Below, one piece after another: positions 6,652-15,684 of a stretch of DNA of 64,000 nucleotides. Position numbers and translations under genes: made by a program. The DNA lies in the NCBI GenBank assembly GCA_900542465.1, contig UQNS01000005.1, forward strand, positions 1-64,000. Reading direction: 5' to 3'. The number at the start of each line of letters is the position of its first letter. Position 1 is the stretch's first letter. Under the pieces are notes generated by a model, which saw nothing but the letters and a program-made list of their open reading frames with translations, ran no database searches and was not told where the DNA came from. The DNA is from an uncultured Eubacteriales bacterium. Its GTDB lineage: Bacteria; Bacillota; Clostridia; Lachnospirales; Lachnospiraceae.

Positions 6652-8394
6652 ATGCCGGATCTAAGTGAATGGAGAGTTTTTGGCAAGAAAGCTGACTTTA
6701 ACAGTATCGCCAGAAATTTTGGAATAGATATGGTTACATCCAGAGTTATCAGAAACAGAGATGTGATCGGGGATGAGAATATAAGACGGTTTATCAGGGC
6801 TGATATGGCGGATCTTTATAATCCGTTTCTTATGAAAGGCATGGATAGGGCGGTCGCTATCCTGAAAAACAAAATAGCGGACGGGAGAAAGATAAGAATA
6901 ATCGGAGATTATGATATTGATGGTGTCTGCTCTACGACTATTCTTATGAATATCCTTACAAGCCTGGGAGCAGATGCGGATTACGATATACCTAACAGAA
7001 TGAAGGATGGTTACGGGATAAACCAGAGGCTCATAGATCTTGCGCTGGAAGACGGTATAGATACAATCATAACATGTGATAATGGAATTGCGGCATTTAC
7101 TCAGACTGAATATGCCAGGGGAAAGGGGCTGACGGTGATCATCACAGACCATCATGAGATCCCGTATAAGGAAGAAAATGGAAAAAAGATTTATACAATC
7201 CCGCCCGCTGATGCTGTGATCAACCCGCATCAGAATGACTGCGAATACCCCTTTAAAGAGCTCTGCGGAGCAGGCGTAGTCTATAAACTTGGTGCTGCCT
7301 TAGGGATTTCAGATGAAGTTATGGAAATGAACTTGAAATTCGCGGCGATCGCTACGATCGGAGACGTTGTCGATCTTAAGGATGAAAACAGGATCCTTGT
7401 GAAGAATGGTCTGAAGGCTATTAACAAAAGCGAAAACAGTGATGCTGGAGAAGATGGTCTTGCATACAACAATGGATTAGCTGCTCTGATCAGGGAAACC
7501 GGAATAAAAGGAAATAAACTTGCCTCTTATCATGTGGGATTTATAATAGGTCCCTGTATCAATGCCGGCGGAAGACTGGGATCGGCTAAAACAGGAGTAA
7601 AACTCTTTCTTTCAAAGGATCCTCGTGAATCAGCTGAAATAGCTATGGATCTTGCTTCGCTTAATGAGGAACGCAAGGAGATGACTCTAAGAAAGACTAA
7701 AGAAGCTATAGATATCGTGGAAACAACGATGAAGGAAGACAGGGTCATCGTTGTATACCTGCCCGATTGTCATGAATCTGTCGCGGGCATCGTAGCAGGA
7801 AGGTTAAAAGAATACTTTTACCGGCCGTCATTTGTTGTGACCAGGGGGACAGAAGGAGCTAAGGGCTCAGGCAGATCTATAGAAGGTTATGAAATGTATG
7901 AGGAACTCAACAAATGCGCCGGTCTTTTAAGCAGATTCGGCGGTCATGCCATGGCGGCAGGATTTTCACTCCCTGTTGAAAATATAGACAGCTTTAGAAA
8001 AAAGCTTAATGAAGAACAAAATCTGACAGATGCAGATCTTACTAAGACGGTGTGGATAGATGTCCCTATGCCGGGATCTTACGTTACCGAAAAGCTAATA
8101 GGTGAGCTTAACGAACTGGAGCCTTTTGGGAAAGGAAATCCAAGACCGGTCTTTGCAGACAGAAATATGAGAATTACAGAGAAGAAACTCTTGGGTAAGA
8201 AGCAGAATCTGTATAAGCTGACCTTGTCAGGCTCTGATGGAAAAGTCCTGAAGGCTATTAAATTTAAAGCAGAAGGAGAGACGGATATGCCTGAAGTCGG
8301 CAGTCTGATAAATATCCTGTATTATCCTGAGATAAATGAGTATAACGGATACAGAAGTATACAGCTTAATATTATCGATTATAGAGAGATCTAA
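6652..8394 (+). CDS. recJ: Single-stranded-DNA-specific exonuclease RecJ
   Basis: This is a 580-residue DHH-family 5'-3' exonuclease that acts in recombination and repair, close to the usual RecJ length. Conserved metal-binding motifs are visible: GDYDIDGVCSTT (about 86-97), TCDNGI (about 144), the eponymous DHH in ITDHHEIP (about 165), CINAGGRLGSAK and, in the DHHA1 domain, FGGHAMAAGFSL. The C-terminal OB-like domain contains ELEPFGKGNPRPVF. An ATG at 6652 is preferred over one two codons earlier because GAGGTG lies six bases before it. It shares the direction of the SCIFF genes and ends in a strong terminator. Confidence 0.95.
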   Translation: MPDLSEWRVFGKKADFNSIARNFGIDMVTSRVIRNRDVIGDENIRRFIRADMADLYNPFLMKGMDRAVAILKNKIADGRKIRIIGDYDIDGVCSTTILMNILTSLGADADYDIPNRMKDGYGINQRLIDLALEDGIDTIITCDNGIAAFTQTEYARGKGLTVIITDHHEIPYKEENGKKIYTIPPADAVINPHQNDCEYPFKELCGAGVVYKLGAALGISDEVMEMNLKFAAIATIGDVVDLKDENRILVKNGLKAINKSENSDAGEDGLAYNNGLAALIRETGIKGNKLASYHVGFIIGPCINAGGRLGSAKTGVKLFLSKDPRESAEIAMDLASLNEERKEMTLRKTKEAIDIVETTMKEDRVIVVYLPDCHESVAGIVAGRLKEYFYRPSFVVTRGTEGAKGSGRSIEGYEMYEELNKCAGLLSRFGGHAMAAGFSLPVENIDSFRKKLNEEQNLTDADLTKTVWIDVPMPGSYVTEKLIGELNELEPFGKGNPRPVFADRNMRITEKKLLGKKQNLYKLTLSGSDGKVLKAIKFKAEGETDMPEVGSLINILYYPEINEYNGYRSIQLNIIDYREI

Positions 8395-8442
8395 AAAAGA
8401 TATCCGATACACGCAGAAACAGAGTGTATCGGATATCTTTTT
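8395..8442. terminator. Strong bidirectional terminator after recJ
   Basis: An 18-base perfect stem (AAAAGATATCCGATACAC and its complement at 8424-8441) with an 11-base loop is flanked by A and T runs. It lies between convergent genes. Confidence 0.9.
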
Positions 8443-8444
8443 GT

Positions 8445-9560
8445 TTATGCGGCTTTTTTCTTTTGCAGACCTGTTTTGAGCCTTTCTCCGATCCGAGAGT
8501 ATACGAACCACATGAGGAGAGGTACAGCGATCCCGAATACGACATCAATTATTTTATACAGATTGCTGCCGGAGTAGCAGTAAAATATATCCGTTTTATA
8601 CAGATTGAAGTCGAAGTCCTGAAGATGGCTCGTATACTTGGCAATAAGTGCAAGTATAGTCTTAAAGATGAAGAATCCAAATAAGTGATTGATCATTATC
8701 GGATATGTATTATTACCGATCAGCCTGGTCAGGCGGCTCCTTCCAAGCGCAGGTTCAAGAATACTGCAGACTCTGAACCAGAAGGCTATTCCCAGCAGAG
8801 GGAGAAGGAAAGGTGTAATGACATTATTAAAGTCGGCAGGAAAGGCAGCAGATATAGTAGGGTATTCGCCGTAATGTCTTGTAACCAGTTCTCTTAAAAC
8901 GAGAAGGATTGCAAAATATGGAACATTTGGGATCTTGTCCCATTTTTCAAGTTTTTCCTTATATAGGGTACCTAATGCATAGAAAGGCAGGAGGTAAAGA
9001 GTCCTTACGAGCGGAAGCCACAGATCCTGGTTATACCCACGACTTACAAGGTAAACGCCGACTATTCCCAGACCGAGGTATATAGAAAAATATACCCATT
9101 CGCTTATATTTTTATTTATCGATCCGAGAAGTTTTCTTACTAATATATTCAGAATCTGAATATAAAACAGCGGAGCGACGAACCATCCGGCCAGATCAAA
9201 GCGGAAGGCGTGTCCGTTAGTAAGCGGATTAATGATCAGGCTGTTGAAGCTCAGATCGTCCCCGAGATCAAATCCGTGATGGTTTAAAAAGTATACTAAG
9301 ATTCCATATCCGATATGCCATATATATAATGGTATGATGAGGGTCTTGATTTTCTTCCATATGTAGCCGCCTACGTTATCTTCAGATCTTCTTGAATAAA
9401 AATATCCGGATGCAAATACAAAGAAGGCAACGTGAAAAGAATATAACGGTACATAAAAGTGGGTGAGAGATTCGATCCCTCCGCCGAAGGCATGCCCTGA
9501 TACGATGAAGATCATACCGAAGGCATAGACCAGTTTAAAACGATAATCAACTTTTTTCAT
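8445..9560 (-). CDS. Acyltransferase family 3 membrane protein
   Basis: The 371-residue protein has about ten hydrophobic helices and the family's opening layout: a first helix ending in a catalytic-type histidine (FIVSGHAFGG), then FHVAFFVFASGYFYSRR. Family members acetylate or otherwise acylate cell-surface sugars, as in OatA or NodX-like proteins, using a cytoplasmic acyl donor. No SGNH esterase domain is attached. The nature of the acceptor cannot be read from the sequence, and no polysaccharide cluster is nearby. The start codon lacks a clear ribosome binding site. It stands 30 bases from the stop of the upstream CLC gene and is likely co-transcribed with it. Confidence 0.85.
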   Translation of the reverse strand: MKKVDYRFKLVYAFGMIFIVSGHAFGGGIESLTHFYVPLYSFHVAFFVFASGYFYSRRSEDNVGGYIWKKIKTLIIPLYIWHIGYGILVYFLNHHGFDLGDDLSFNSLIINPLTNGHAFRFDLAGWFVAPLFYIQILNILVRKLLGSINKNISEWVYFSIYLGLGIVGVYLVSRGYNQDLWLPLVRTLYLLPFYALGTLYKEKLEKWDKIPNVPYFAILLVLRELVTRHYGEYPTISAAFPADFNNVITPFLLPLLGIAFWFRVCSILEPALGRSRLTRLIGNNTYPIMINHLFGFFIFKTILALIAKYTSHLQDFDFNLYKTDIFYCYSGSNLYKIIDVVFGIAVPLLMWFVYSRIGERLKTGLQKKKAA

Positions 9561-9590
9561 TTTTTTAAATCAACTTTGCTTTAGAATAAT

Positions 9591-10865
9591 TTACCTGCAT
9601 TTTCTGTTAATATAGGTAGTTTTGTATTTAGAATATATGATCTTCTGACTTTTATAAAGACTGTAATATTCAGATAACAGGTAACTGACTGCGATACTGA
9701 TTATACAGTAATACATAGGTCCTGTGCCAAACATTTCTATAGAAAGGACAAAGGACGTTATCGGACTGTTGGTAACACCGCAGAATACGCTGACCATGCC
9801 GCATGCGACACATACGGGAAGAGGCATGTGGAACAGGGGGGCAAGGAAACTGCCGAGAGTCGCACCGACTACCAGCGAAGGAACTATCTCTCCGCCTTTA
9901 AATCCGCTTCCAAGGGTTATTGAAGTAAAGATTATTTTCAGGAGAAAAACATACCAGGCTGAACTTGTCACTATGCCTATGCTTATAAGTTCTGCGCTGG
10001 CACCGAGATAGTCATTTGTCCTGAGCAGAAGAGAGAGTCCTACTATGATCCATCCGGCAGCGAATATCCTTATGTAAGGGTTTTTGAAATATTTGGTAAA
10101 CAGTGTATTGCTGGATTGAAGTATTACTATGAAGAGAACACTGACACCGGCAAATATTGCGCCGAGAACGATAAGCTTCAGTCCGCCTGGCAGATCAAGA
10201 GTCGGAATAATACCTAAGTCAAATTTCACAACTTCTACATCGAAGATCTTTACGATCCCTTTAGCGATAAGTGCTGAAAGTACACATGGGACAAGGGCGG
10301 CATAGTACATAACTCCGACACTTATTACTTCAAGTGAAAATATAGCAGCTGCAGCCGGCGTTCCGAACAGGGCAGAGAAGCAGGCGCTCATACCGCACAT
10401 TATAAGAACGTGTTTATCCTTTTCATCAAGCTTAAAAAGACCGCCTATCCAGTTACCTATAGCGCCGCCTATCTGCAGGGCGGCTCCTTCCCTTCCGGAT
10501 GATCCGCCAAACATGTGGGTTATTATCGTAGAAATAAATACGAGGGGGGCTACCCGGAAAGGCAGTCGTTCGCCGGCCTGGATCGCGGAAAGAACTACAT
10601 TAGTACCGGAATTGGTGCCTTCGCCGGAAACATTATAGAGCCATACGATGATCAGACCTGCAAATGGAAGTAAAAACAACATCCATGTATGTCCCAGTCG
10701 AAGTTCAGTTACAAAATGCAGCAATTTATAAAACAGGACGCCGGTAAAGCCAAGACCGACCCCAATTCCGGCGGCGGCAATACACCATTTTAGGAGAGAA
10801 GAAAAGGCCATTTTCTCCTTATTGCCAAAATCCTTTAATTTTTCCTTATCAAATATGTGAAACAT
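9591..10865 (-). CDS. CLC-type chloride/fluoride-proton antiporter
   Basis: The 424-residue membrane protein shows the CLC fold hallmarks: GSSGREGAALQIG with the gating glutamate, the proton-pathway glutamate in AIFSLEVI, and GSGFKGGEIVPSLVVGATLGS. The selectivity loop that reads GSGIP in chloride transporters is here SGTNV, closer to the GxN pattern of the CLC-F fluoride exporters. This is an inference from memory of the subfamilies, and no fluoride riboswitch precedes the gene. There are no CBS domains. The internal ATG at 10865 is chosen because GGAGAGTGG stands before it, while the ATG eight codons upstream has no such site. It likely forms a minus-strand operon with the neighbours. Confidence 0.85.
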   Translation of the reverse strand: MFHIFDKEKLKDFGNKEKMAFSSLLKWCIAAAGIGVGLGFTGVLFYKLLHFVTELRLGHTWMLFLLPFAGLIIVWLYNVSGEGTNSGTNVVLSAIQAGERLPFRVAPLVFISTIITHMFGGSSGREGAALQIGGAIGNWIGGLFKLDEKDKHVLIMCGMSACFSALFGTPAAAAIFSLEVISVGVMYYAALVPCVLSALIAKGIVKIFDVEVVKFDLGIIPTLDLPGGLKLIVLGAIFAGVSVLFIVILQSSNTLFTKYFKNPYIRIFAAGWIIVGLSLLLRTNDYLGASAELISIGIVTSSAWYVFLLKIIFTSITLGSGFKGGEIVPSLVVGATLGSFLAPLFHMPLPVCVACGMVSVFCGVTNSPITSFVLSIEMFGTGPMYYCIISIAVSYLLSEYYSLYKSQKIIYSKYKTTYINRKCR

Positions 10866-10948
10866 AATAACCACTCTCCATAAAATCATATGCTTAACTT
10901 AATGTATAATATAACCAATTATGAATTAATGCCATATCCAAAAGATGT

Positions 10949-11407
10949 CTACTGTGGGATTTTGCCGGATATGCTCAGATCAGAGTTAGTATATTTAGTA
11001 TCACATGTAACATCATCACCGAACCATTCAGGAGGGGTAAATCTTAAGGCTTCTTCTTCAGAGGTAAATTCGACCTCAGCTATGATAAGTCCTTCAAGTT
11101 CATTCTCAAAAATATCCAGTTCAATGGTATGTATTCCGTAAGGTATTTCATATCTCTTTTTAGTGATCACGTATCCGTCAGCTTTTTCCAGCAAATGCAG
11201 ATAGCTTTTTTCGCTAAGAGGAAGGTTTGTTTCTTCATGAGACATACCGGTCCCTCCACTCTTGTATGTTAAGTAATAGTTATTATTGTCACATCTTACT
11301 CTGATCGCAGGGATGGTGGACAGGTATCCCTGTTCAATGAGGCGGAGCTTGTAATTTTCAAAAGAGGAAGGAAGAGTCTTAACTAAAAATTTTCTTTCAA
11401 TTTCCAT
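10949..11407 (-). CDS. CYTH-domain protein (triphosphate tunnel metalloenzyme family)
   Basis: The 152-residue protein begins MEIERKFLVK, the ExExK signature of the CYTH superfamily, whose members bind triphosphate-containing substrates in a beta barrel with divalent metal. Further charged strand motifs follow: AIRVRCDNNNYYLTYKSGG, TKKRYEIPYG and TIELDIFENELEGLIIAEVEF. The bacterial relatives that have been tested are mostly tripolyphosphatases or adenylate cyclases, and the substrate here is unknown. The ATG at 11407 is favoured over an in-frame TTG five codons earlier because GGAG lies nine bases before it. The gap to the downstream CLC gene is about 80 bases. Confidence 0.85.
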   Translation of the reverse strand: MEIERKFLVKTLPSSFENYKLRLIEQGYLSTIPAIRVRCDNNNYYLTYKSGGTGMSHEETNLPLSEKSYLHLLEKADGYVITKKRYEIPYGIHTIELDIFENELEGLIIAEVEFTSEEEALRFTPPEWFGDDVTCDTKYTNSDLSISGKIPQ

Positions 11408-11457
11408 GTCGTATTTCTCCAATTAAGTGTTTTGGTCAAGTATAGAGAAAACAAAAG

Positions 11458-11490
11458 AAAAAGGCAAACAGCGTTACTGTTTGCCTTTTT
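11458..11490 (-). terminator. Terminator of the HU gene
   Basis: AAAAAGGCAAACAG and its exact complement flank a five-base loop, and T-rich sequence follows on the minus strand. It lies 24 bases after the HU stop codon. Confidence 0.85.
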
Positions 11491-11514
11491 CTGTAAAAAA
11501 GATCTGATGATCTA

Positions 11515-11808
11515 TTATTTCTTTTTCTTAGCAGGTGTATTTACAAGCTCTTTTAAAGCCTTACCTGGTTTAAATTTAGGTGCTTTTGAAGCAGGGATCT
11601 TGATCTCTTTACCTGTCTGAGGATTCTTACCAGTTCTGGCTGCTCTGTCAACAACCTCGAATGTACCAAATCCAACAAGCTGGATCTTCTCACCAGATTT
11701 AAGCTGAGCAGCAACAGTATCGATAAATGCTGCTAAAGCCTTTTCGGAATCTTTCTTTGTGAGTTCTGCTTTCTCTGCAATTGATGCAATAAGTTCACTT
11801 TTGTTCAT
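11515..11808 (-). CDS. hup: DNA-binding protein HU
   Basis: This 97-residue histone-like protein starts MNKSELIASIAEKAELTKKD and carries the conserved VGFGTFEVVDRAARTGKNPQ arm, with the proline of the DNA-bending beta hairpin in GKNPQTGKEIKIPA. The tail is lysine-rich (PAKKKK). It compacts the nucleoid as a dimer. AGGAGG precedes the ATG. A near-consensus promoter lies upstream and a strong terminator downstream, so it is a single-gene transcript with high expected expression. Confidence 0.97.
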   Translation of the reverse strand: MNKSELIASIAEKAELTKKDSEKALAAFIDTVAAQLKSGEKIQLVGFGTFEVVDRAARTGKNPQTGKEIKIPASKAPKFKPGKALKELVNTPAKKKK

Positions 11809-11851
11809 TGGATAATTTCCTCCTTTGTGGAATGTTTGTCTATACCATTTA

Positions 11852-11880
11852 TTTATAACCCTTAATTAGTAGTTTGTCAA
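11852..11880 (-). promoter_or_regulatory. Near-consensus sigma-A promoter of the HU gene
   Basis: On the minus strand TTGACA (11875-11880), a 17-base spacer and TATAAA (11852-11857) precede the HU start by about 45 bases. Confidence 0.8.
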
Positions 11881-11946
11881 CAAAAAAATGCCAAAAAACC
11901 CACATTTTATGCACTTTTGAGAGCGCTTTTCCGGAATCTGCATTTC

Positions 11947-11975
11947 TTTACTATATATAGTTATGGATATATAAT
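11947..11975 (+). promoter_or_regulatory. Sigma-A-type promoter of the nnr-alr transcript
   Basis: TTTACT (11947-11952), a 17-base spacer and a perfect TATAAT (11970-11975) stand 25 bases before the nnr start codon. Confidence 0.7.
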
Positions 11976-12000
11976 AAAAACCACTATAGGAGGTATAAAA

Positions 12001-13530
12001 ATGCACAGTATATATACCGCAGATGAAGCCGGTGCAATGGATAAACATACCATTGAAGAAATTGGCATACCATCTCTTGTGCTTATGGAAAGAGCAGGTA
12101 TGGCTATTACAGATGAAATTGAAAAGCATATCTATGATATCCATGGTTCAAATGAGACATTAAAAAAAGAAAAAATACTTTGTATAGCCGGATGTGGAAA
12201 TAATGGCGGAGATGTTTTGACGGCAGCCAGACAGCTTCAGGAAAGAGGATATAGTCCGGATGTCCTTTTAATAGAAGAAAATACGGATAAACTATCGGAA
12301 GATCTAAGGAAGCAGATCTCTTTTGCAGAAAAAATCGGAATCAATTTCATAAGAGAAACAGATATGACATCCTATGAGATAATAGTCGACGGAATTTTTG
12401 GAAATGGACTTTCAAGGAATGTTGAGGGGAAATATAAAGAAATCATCGAAGCAGTCAATGGATCTCATGCCTTTGTCATATCAGCGGATGTGCCTTCCGG
12501 TCTGAATGCTTCAAATGGGAAAATATGCGGGGTATGTGTACAGGCTGATGTTACTGTTACATTTGGAAGAGAAAGATTGGGATCTTGCCTTGCACCGGGA
12601 ACGATATACAGCGGAAGAGCAGTTGTGAGCAATATCGGATTTGACATGAGTTTTGAAAAGCACATGGATATTAAAAATTTTCTTTTAGATGATGAGGACT
12701 TGAAAAGGATCCCGCGAAGAGTAAGTAATTCCAACAAGGGAACATTTGGCCGGGTTCTTATCATAGCAGGCTCGGAAGACATGGGTGGAGCGGCGGTCCT
12801 TTCTGTACAGGCTGCTCTCAGATCGGGAGCAGGCCTTGTGAAAGTATATACGCATGTATCTAATAGAGTGCCGTTGATATCCTCGGTTCCGGAAGCAATA
12901 GTTTTAACTTATAACGAATTAGATAAAAATAGTATAAGCGCAGACCTTGAAAGAGAAATGAGAATGGTAGATTCTATTGTTATCGGTCCGGGTCTGTCTA
13001 CAAATGAGACCGCTGAATTTATAACTGAATATGTAATTACTCATGCAAGCGGCAAACTGATCGTTGACGCAGATGCTATCAATATTCTAAGCAAGAGGAA
13101 GGATCTGTCTGAATTTTTAAGTAAGGCAAAATACGAAAGACTTATAATGACTCCGCATATAAAGGAAATGTCCAGGTTGAGCAAGGAGAGTGTGGAAAAT
13201 ATACTGGAAGACAGGATCTCTATTGCCGTACGCATGGCAAACAGCCTGGGTGCGGACATTATACTGAAGGATTCAACGACTCTGGTTACAGATGGCAATA
13301 TAGTTGCCATAAACAACAGGCCTAATTCCGGGATGTCTACGCCCGGGTCAGGTGATGTGCTGGCAGGTATGCTTGCTGGGATAGCAGCTCAAGGATGCAG
13401 CGGGATCGACATTGCACTTGCAGGAGTATATCTCCATTCATCTTGTGGAAATGCAGCAAAAAACAGGCTGGGTGAGTATTCCATGTTGGCAGGTGACATT
13501 GTAAACGGACTGGCTGATGTGATAAAATGA
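12001..13530 (+). CDS. nnr: Bifunctional NAD(P)HX epimerase/dehydratase
   Basis: The 509-residue enzyme repairs hydrated NADH and NADPH. The N-terminal YjeF epimerase half (about 1-215) contains IAGCGNNGGDVLTAARQL and DGIFGNGLSRNVEG. The C-terminal ribokinase-like dehydratase half (about 220-509) contains NKGTFGRVLIIAGS, DADAINIL and NSGMSTPGSGDVLAG. Length and order match the E. coli fused enzyme. The ATG at 12001 is used because ATAGGAGGTAT sits just before it, and the longer open frame upstream crosses the promoter. Alanine racemase follows 39 bases later, a pairing common in Clostridia. Confidence 0.95.
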   Translation: MHSIYTADEAGAMDKHTIEEIGIPSLVLMERAGMAITDEIEKHIYDIHGSNETLKKEKILCIAGCGNNGGDVLTAARQLQERGYSPDVLLIEENTDKLSEDLRKQISFAEKIGINFIRETDMTSYEIIVDGIFGNGLSRNVEGKYKEIIEAVNGSHAFVISADVPSGLNASNGKICGVCVQADVTVTFGRERLGSCLAPGTIYSGRAVVSNIGFDMSFEKHMDIKNFLLDDEDLKRIPRRVSNSNKGTFGRVLIIAGSEDMGGAAVLSVQAALRSGAGLVKVYTHVSNRVPLISSVPEAIVLTYNELDKNSISADLEREMRMVDSIVIGPGLSTNETAEFITEYVITHASGKLIVDADAINILSKRKDLSEFLSKAKYERLIMTPHIKEMSRLSKESVENILEDRISIAVRMANSLGADIILKDSTTLVTDGNIVAINNRPNSGMSTPGSGDVLAGMLAGIAAQGCSGIDIALAGVYLHSSCGNAAKNRLGEYSMLAGDIVNGLADVIK

Positions 13531-13569
13531 GTGCCAATATAATTTAAAGAATCAAATTGGAGCTTGAAA

Positions 13570-14754
13570 ATGAGTGAATATTATAGGGTATATGCAGAAG
13601 TTGATCTAAGTGCGGTAGAGGAGAATGTCAGACGTCTGAAAAAACTGACCAGACCGGGAACCAAGGCCATGGCTGTAGTCAAGGCTAATGCTTATGGACA
13701 TGGAGATGTAGCTGTATCAAAGGTGGTTTGCAGTCAGGTGGATGCCTATGCTGTGGCAACTGTTCAGGAAGCCGTAAACCTGCGTGAAAATGGGATAGAG
13801 AAGCCTATACTTATATTAGGCTATGTGTTTCCGGAAGAATATGATGAATTGATAGCTAATGATATAGCTGCGACCGTATTTGATTATGAAACGGCTAAGG
13901 AATTATCAGATGAGGCCGTAAGGATAGGAAAAACAGCTCTTTGCCATATAAAGGTCGATACCGGTATGCATCGTATAGGTATGGCACCGGATACAGAGAG
14001 TCTTGAGATCCTAAAAGAAATAAAAAAACTGCCGGGCCTTGATCCGGTAGGGATATTCACACACTTTTTTGCCTCCGATGAAACGGAAAAAACTTCTGCT
14101 AATAAGCAGTTTACTACATTTACCGACTTCATAAGACGCTGCAGAGACCAGGGTATAAGCTTCAAATACAAGCATTGTGCTAATTCAGCAGCCATAATAG
14201 ATATGGGAGAAACTGACCTGGACATGGTCAGAATGGGGATAGCCATGTATGGAATGTATCCATCTCCGGATATCAATATGGATAAGGTCGACCTTATACC
14301 TGCAATGACTCTGAAAAGCGGAGTTGTAATGGTGAAGACGCTTCCTGCAGGGGAAGGCGTCTCTTACGGAGCTACATTTGTCACCAGCAAGGAAACAAAA
14401 GTTGCTACTGTTTCTGTGGGATATGGTGACGGCTACCCAAGAAGGCTGTCTAATAAAGGACAGGTAATAATCCGTGGGAAAAAAGCTCCTATTATAGGAA
14501 GAGTATGTATGGACCAGCTTATGGTCGATGTTTCTGATATTCCGGGGGTAGAAAGAGGGGATGTCGTTACCTTGATCGGAAGAGATGGAGATGCATGTAT
14601 ATCTGTGGAAGAGCTTGCTGAAACTGCCGGAGATACATTTAATTATGAAGTGGTCTGCGATATAGGAAAAAGGATCCCGCGCCGTTTCTATGCGAATGGT
14701 CAATGGATAGGGAACCACGATAATTTCCATGAGAAATGGAATTTAAAGATCTGA
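13570..14754 (+). CDS. alr: Alanine racemase
   Basis: The 394-residue fold-type III PLP enzyme makes D-alanine for peptidoglycan. The PLP lysine is Lys38 in VVKANAYGHGD. The catalytic tyrosine lies in GVSYGATF, and the C-terminal domain carries GYGDGYPRRLSNKG and GRVCMDQLMVDV. Start ATG 13570 follows TTGGAGCTTGAAA. The longer frame would begin at a TTG without its own site. The gene lies in a run with nnr upstream and a CBS/CorC protein downstream. Confidence 0.96.
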   Translation: MSEYYRVYAEVDLSAVEENVRRLKKLTRPGTKAMAVVKANAYGHGDVAVSKVVCSQVDAYAVATVQEAVNLRENGIEKPILILGYVFPEEYDELIANDIAATVFDYETAKELSDEAVRIGKTALCHIKVDTGMHRIGMAPDTESLEILKEIKKLPGLDPVGIFTHFFASDETEKTSANKQFTTFTDFIRRCRDQGISFKYKHCANSAAIIDMGETDLDMVRMGIAMYGMYPSPDINMDKVDLIPAMTLKSGVVMVKTLPAGEGVSYGATFVTSKETKVATVSVGYGDGYPRRLSNKGQVIIRGKKAPIIGRVCMDQLMVDVSDIPGVERGDVVTLIGRDGDACISVEELAETAGDTFNYEVVCDIGKRIPRRFYANGQWIGNHDNFHEKWNLKI

Positions 14755-14793
14755 TATTTTAAATTGGTATTTATTTGTTAGAGGATTATATTT

Positions 14794-15666
14794 ATGAAAG
14801 ATGATCACCCCGAAGAAAATCAGGGATTTTTTAAGAAATTAGGAAGCAGGCTTTTTAAAAAAGATAAAGCTAAGGAATATGATACTGAGACCGAGATCAA
14901 GAATATGATCAGTGAAGGTCATGAAAAAGGTGAGATCGAAAAGACCGAAGCTGAGATGATCAATAACATTTTTGAGTTTGCCGAAAAAGAGGCTAATGAT
15001 GTTATGGTGCACAGGACAGGGATCTCGGCGATCGAAGCAAGTTCTACGATAGGCGAGGCATTTGCAAGGACTATGGAAGACGGTTTTTCGAGGTATCCAG
15101 TTTATATAGATGATCTGGATCAGATCATAGGCATTTTCCATATAAGAGACCTGGTAAAGGTATATGCGATTGAAGAGAACAGGTCCAGGACCCTTCTTGA
15201 GATGCGGAATGAAGTGCTTTTTGATGCCTATATTATTCCGGAGACAAGAAATATAAGCCAGCTCCTTAAAGAGATGCAGCATAAGAAAAGTCATATGGCC
15301 ATCGTAGTTGACGAATATGGACAGACTGCAGGTCTTGTTACTATGGAAGATATCCTGGAGGAGATATTCGGAAATATATGGGATGAGCATGATAAACCGG
15401 AAATAGGTATTGTGAGAAACGCTGACGGAACGTATGTCATTTCAGGTCAGGCAGATCTTGAAGAGGTTGCAGACAGTCTTGGCATAGACTTTGAATTGGA
15501 TGAGATAAGTACTCTTAATGGCTTTATGACTTATAAGCTTGGGCATATTCCTAATGAAGGTGAAGAGTTCGAGACAGTATTCAAGGGGTATAGCTTTGAG
15601 ATCATTGAGGTGAAAGACAAGGTGGTCACAAAAGTAAAAATCAGCAGAAAAACAGGTGTTAATTAG
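14794..15666 (+). CDS. CBS-pair/CorC-HlyC domain protein (CorC-like, soluble)
   Basis: The 290-residue protein has a charged N-terminus, a lead-in helix region (AEMINNIFEFAEKEANDVMVHR), two CBS motifs (about 85-210; DGFSRYPVYIDDLDQIIG and KKSHMAIVVDEYGQTAGLVT) and a transporter-associated CorC_HlyC domain (about 210-285). It lacks the DUF21 membrane part of full-length hemolysin-C/CNNM proteins. CorC of E. coli, built the same way, is linked to magnesium/cobalt efflux. The adenosine-nucleotide-sensing role is family knowledge only. Eighteen bases separate its stop from the next start. Confidence 0.85.
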   Translation: MKDDHPEENQGFFKKLGSRLFKKDKAKEYDTETEIKNMISEGHEKGEIEKTEAEMINNIFEFAEKEANDVMVHRTGISAIEASSTIGEAFARTMEDGFSRYPVYIDDLDQIIGIFHIRDLVKVYAIEENRSRTLLEMRNEVLFDAYIIPETRNISQLLKEMQHKKSHMAIVVDEYGQTAGLVTMEDILEEIFGNIWDEHDKPEIGIVRNADGTYVISGQADLEEVADSLGIDFELDEISTLNGFMTYKLGHIPNEGEEFETVFKGYSFEIIEVKDKVVTKVKISRKTGVN

Positions 15667-15684
15667 TTGCAGAAAGGGAAAACT

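Noticed and set aside
6661..7230. Long open frame on the minus strand inside recJ
   Set aside because: It mirrors a well-supported RecJ domain, has no ribosome binding site and no recognisable protein pattern. Similar shadows inside mutS, mutL, aroB and scfB were dropped for the same reason.
10866..10948. Possible fluoride riboswitch before the CLC gene
   Set aside because: The 83-base gap lacks the GGNGAUGGNGUUC-like core and pseudoknot.
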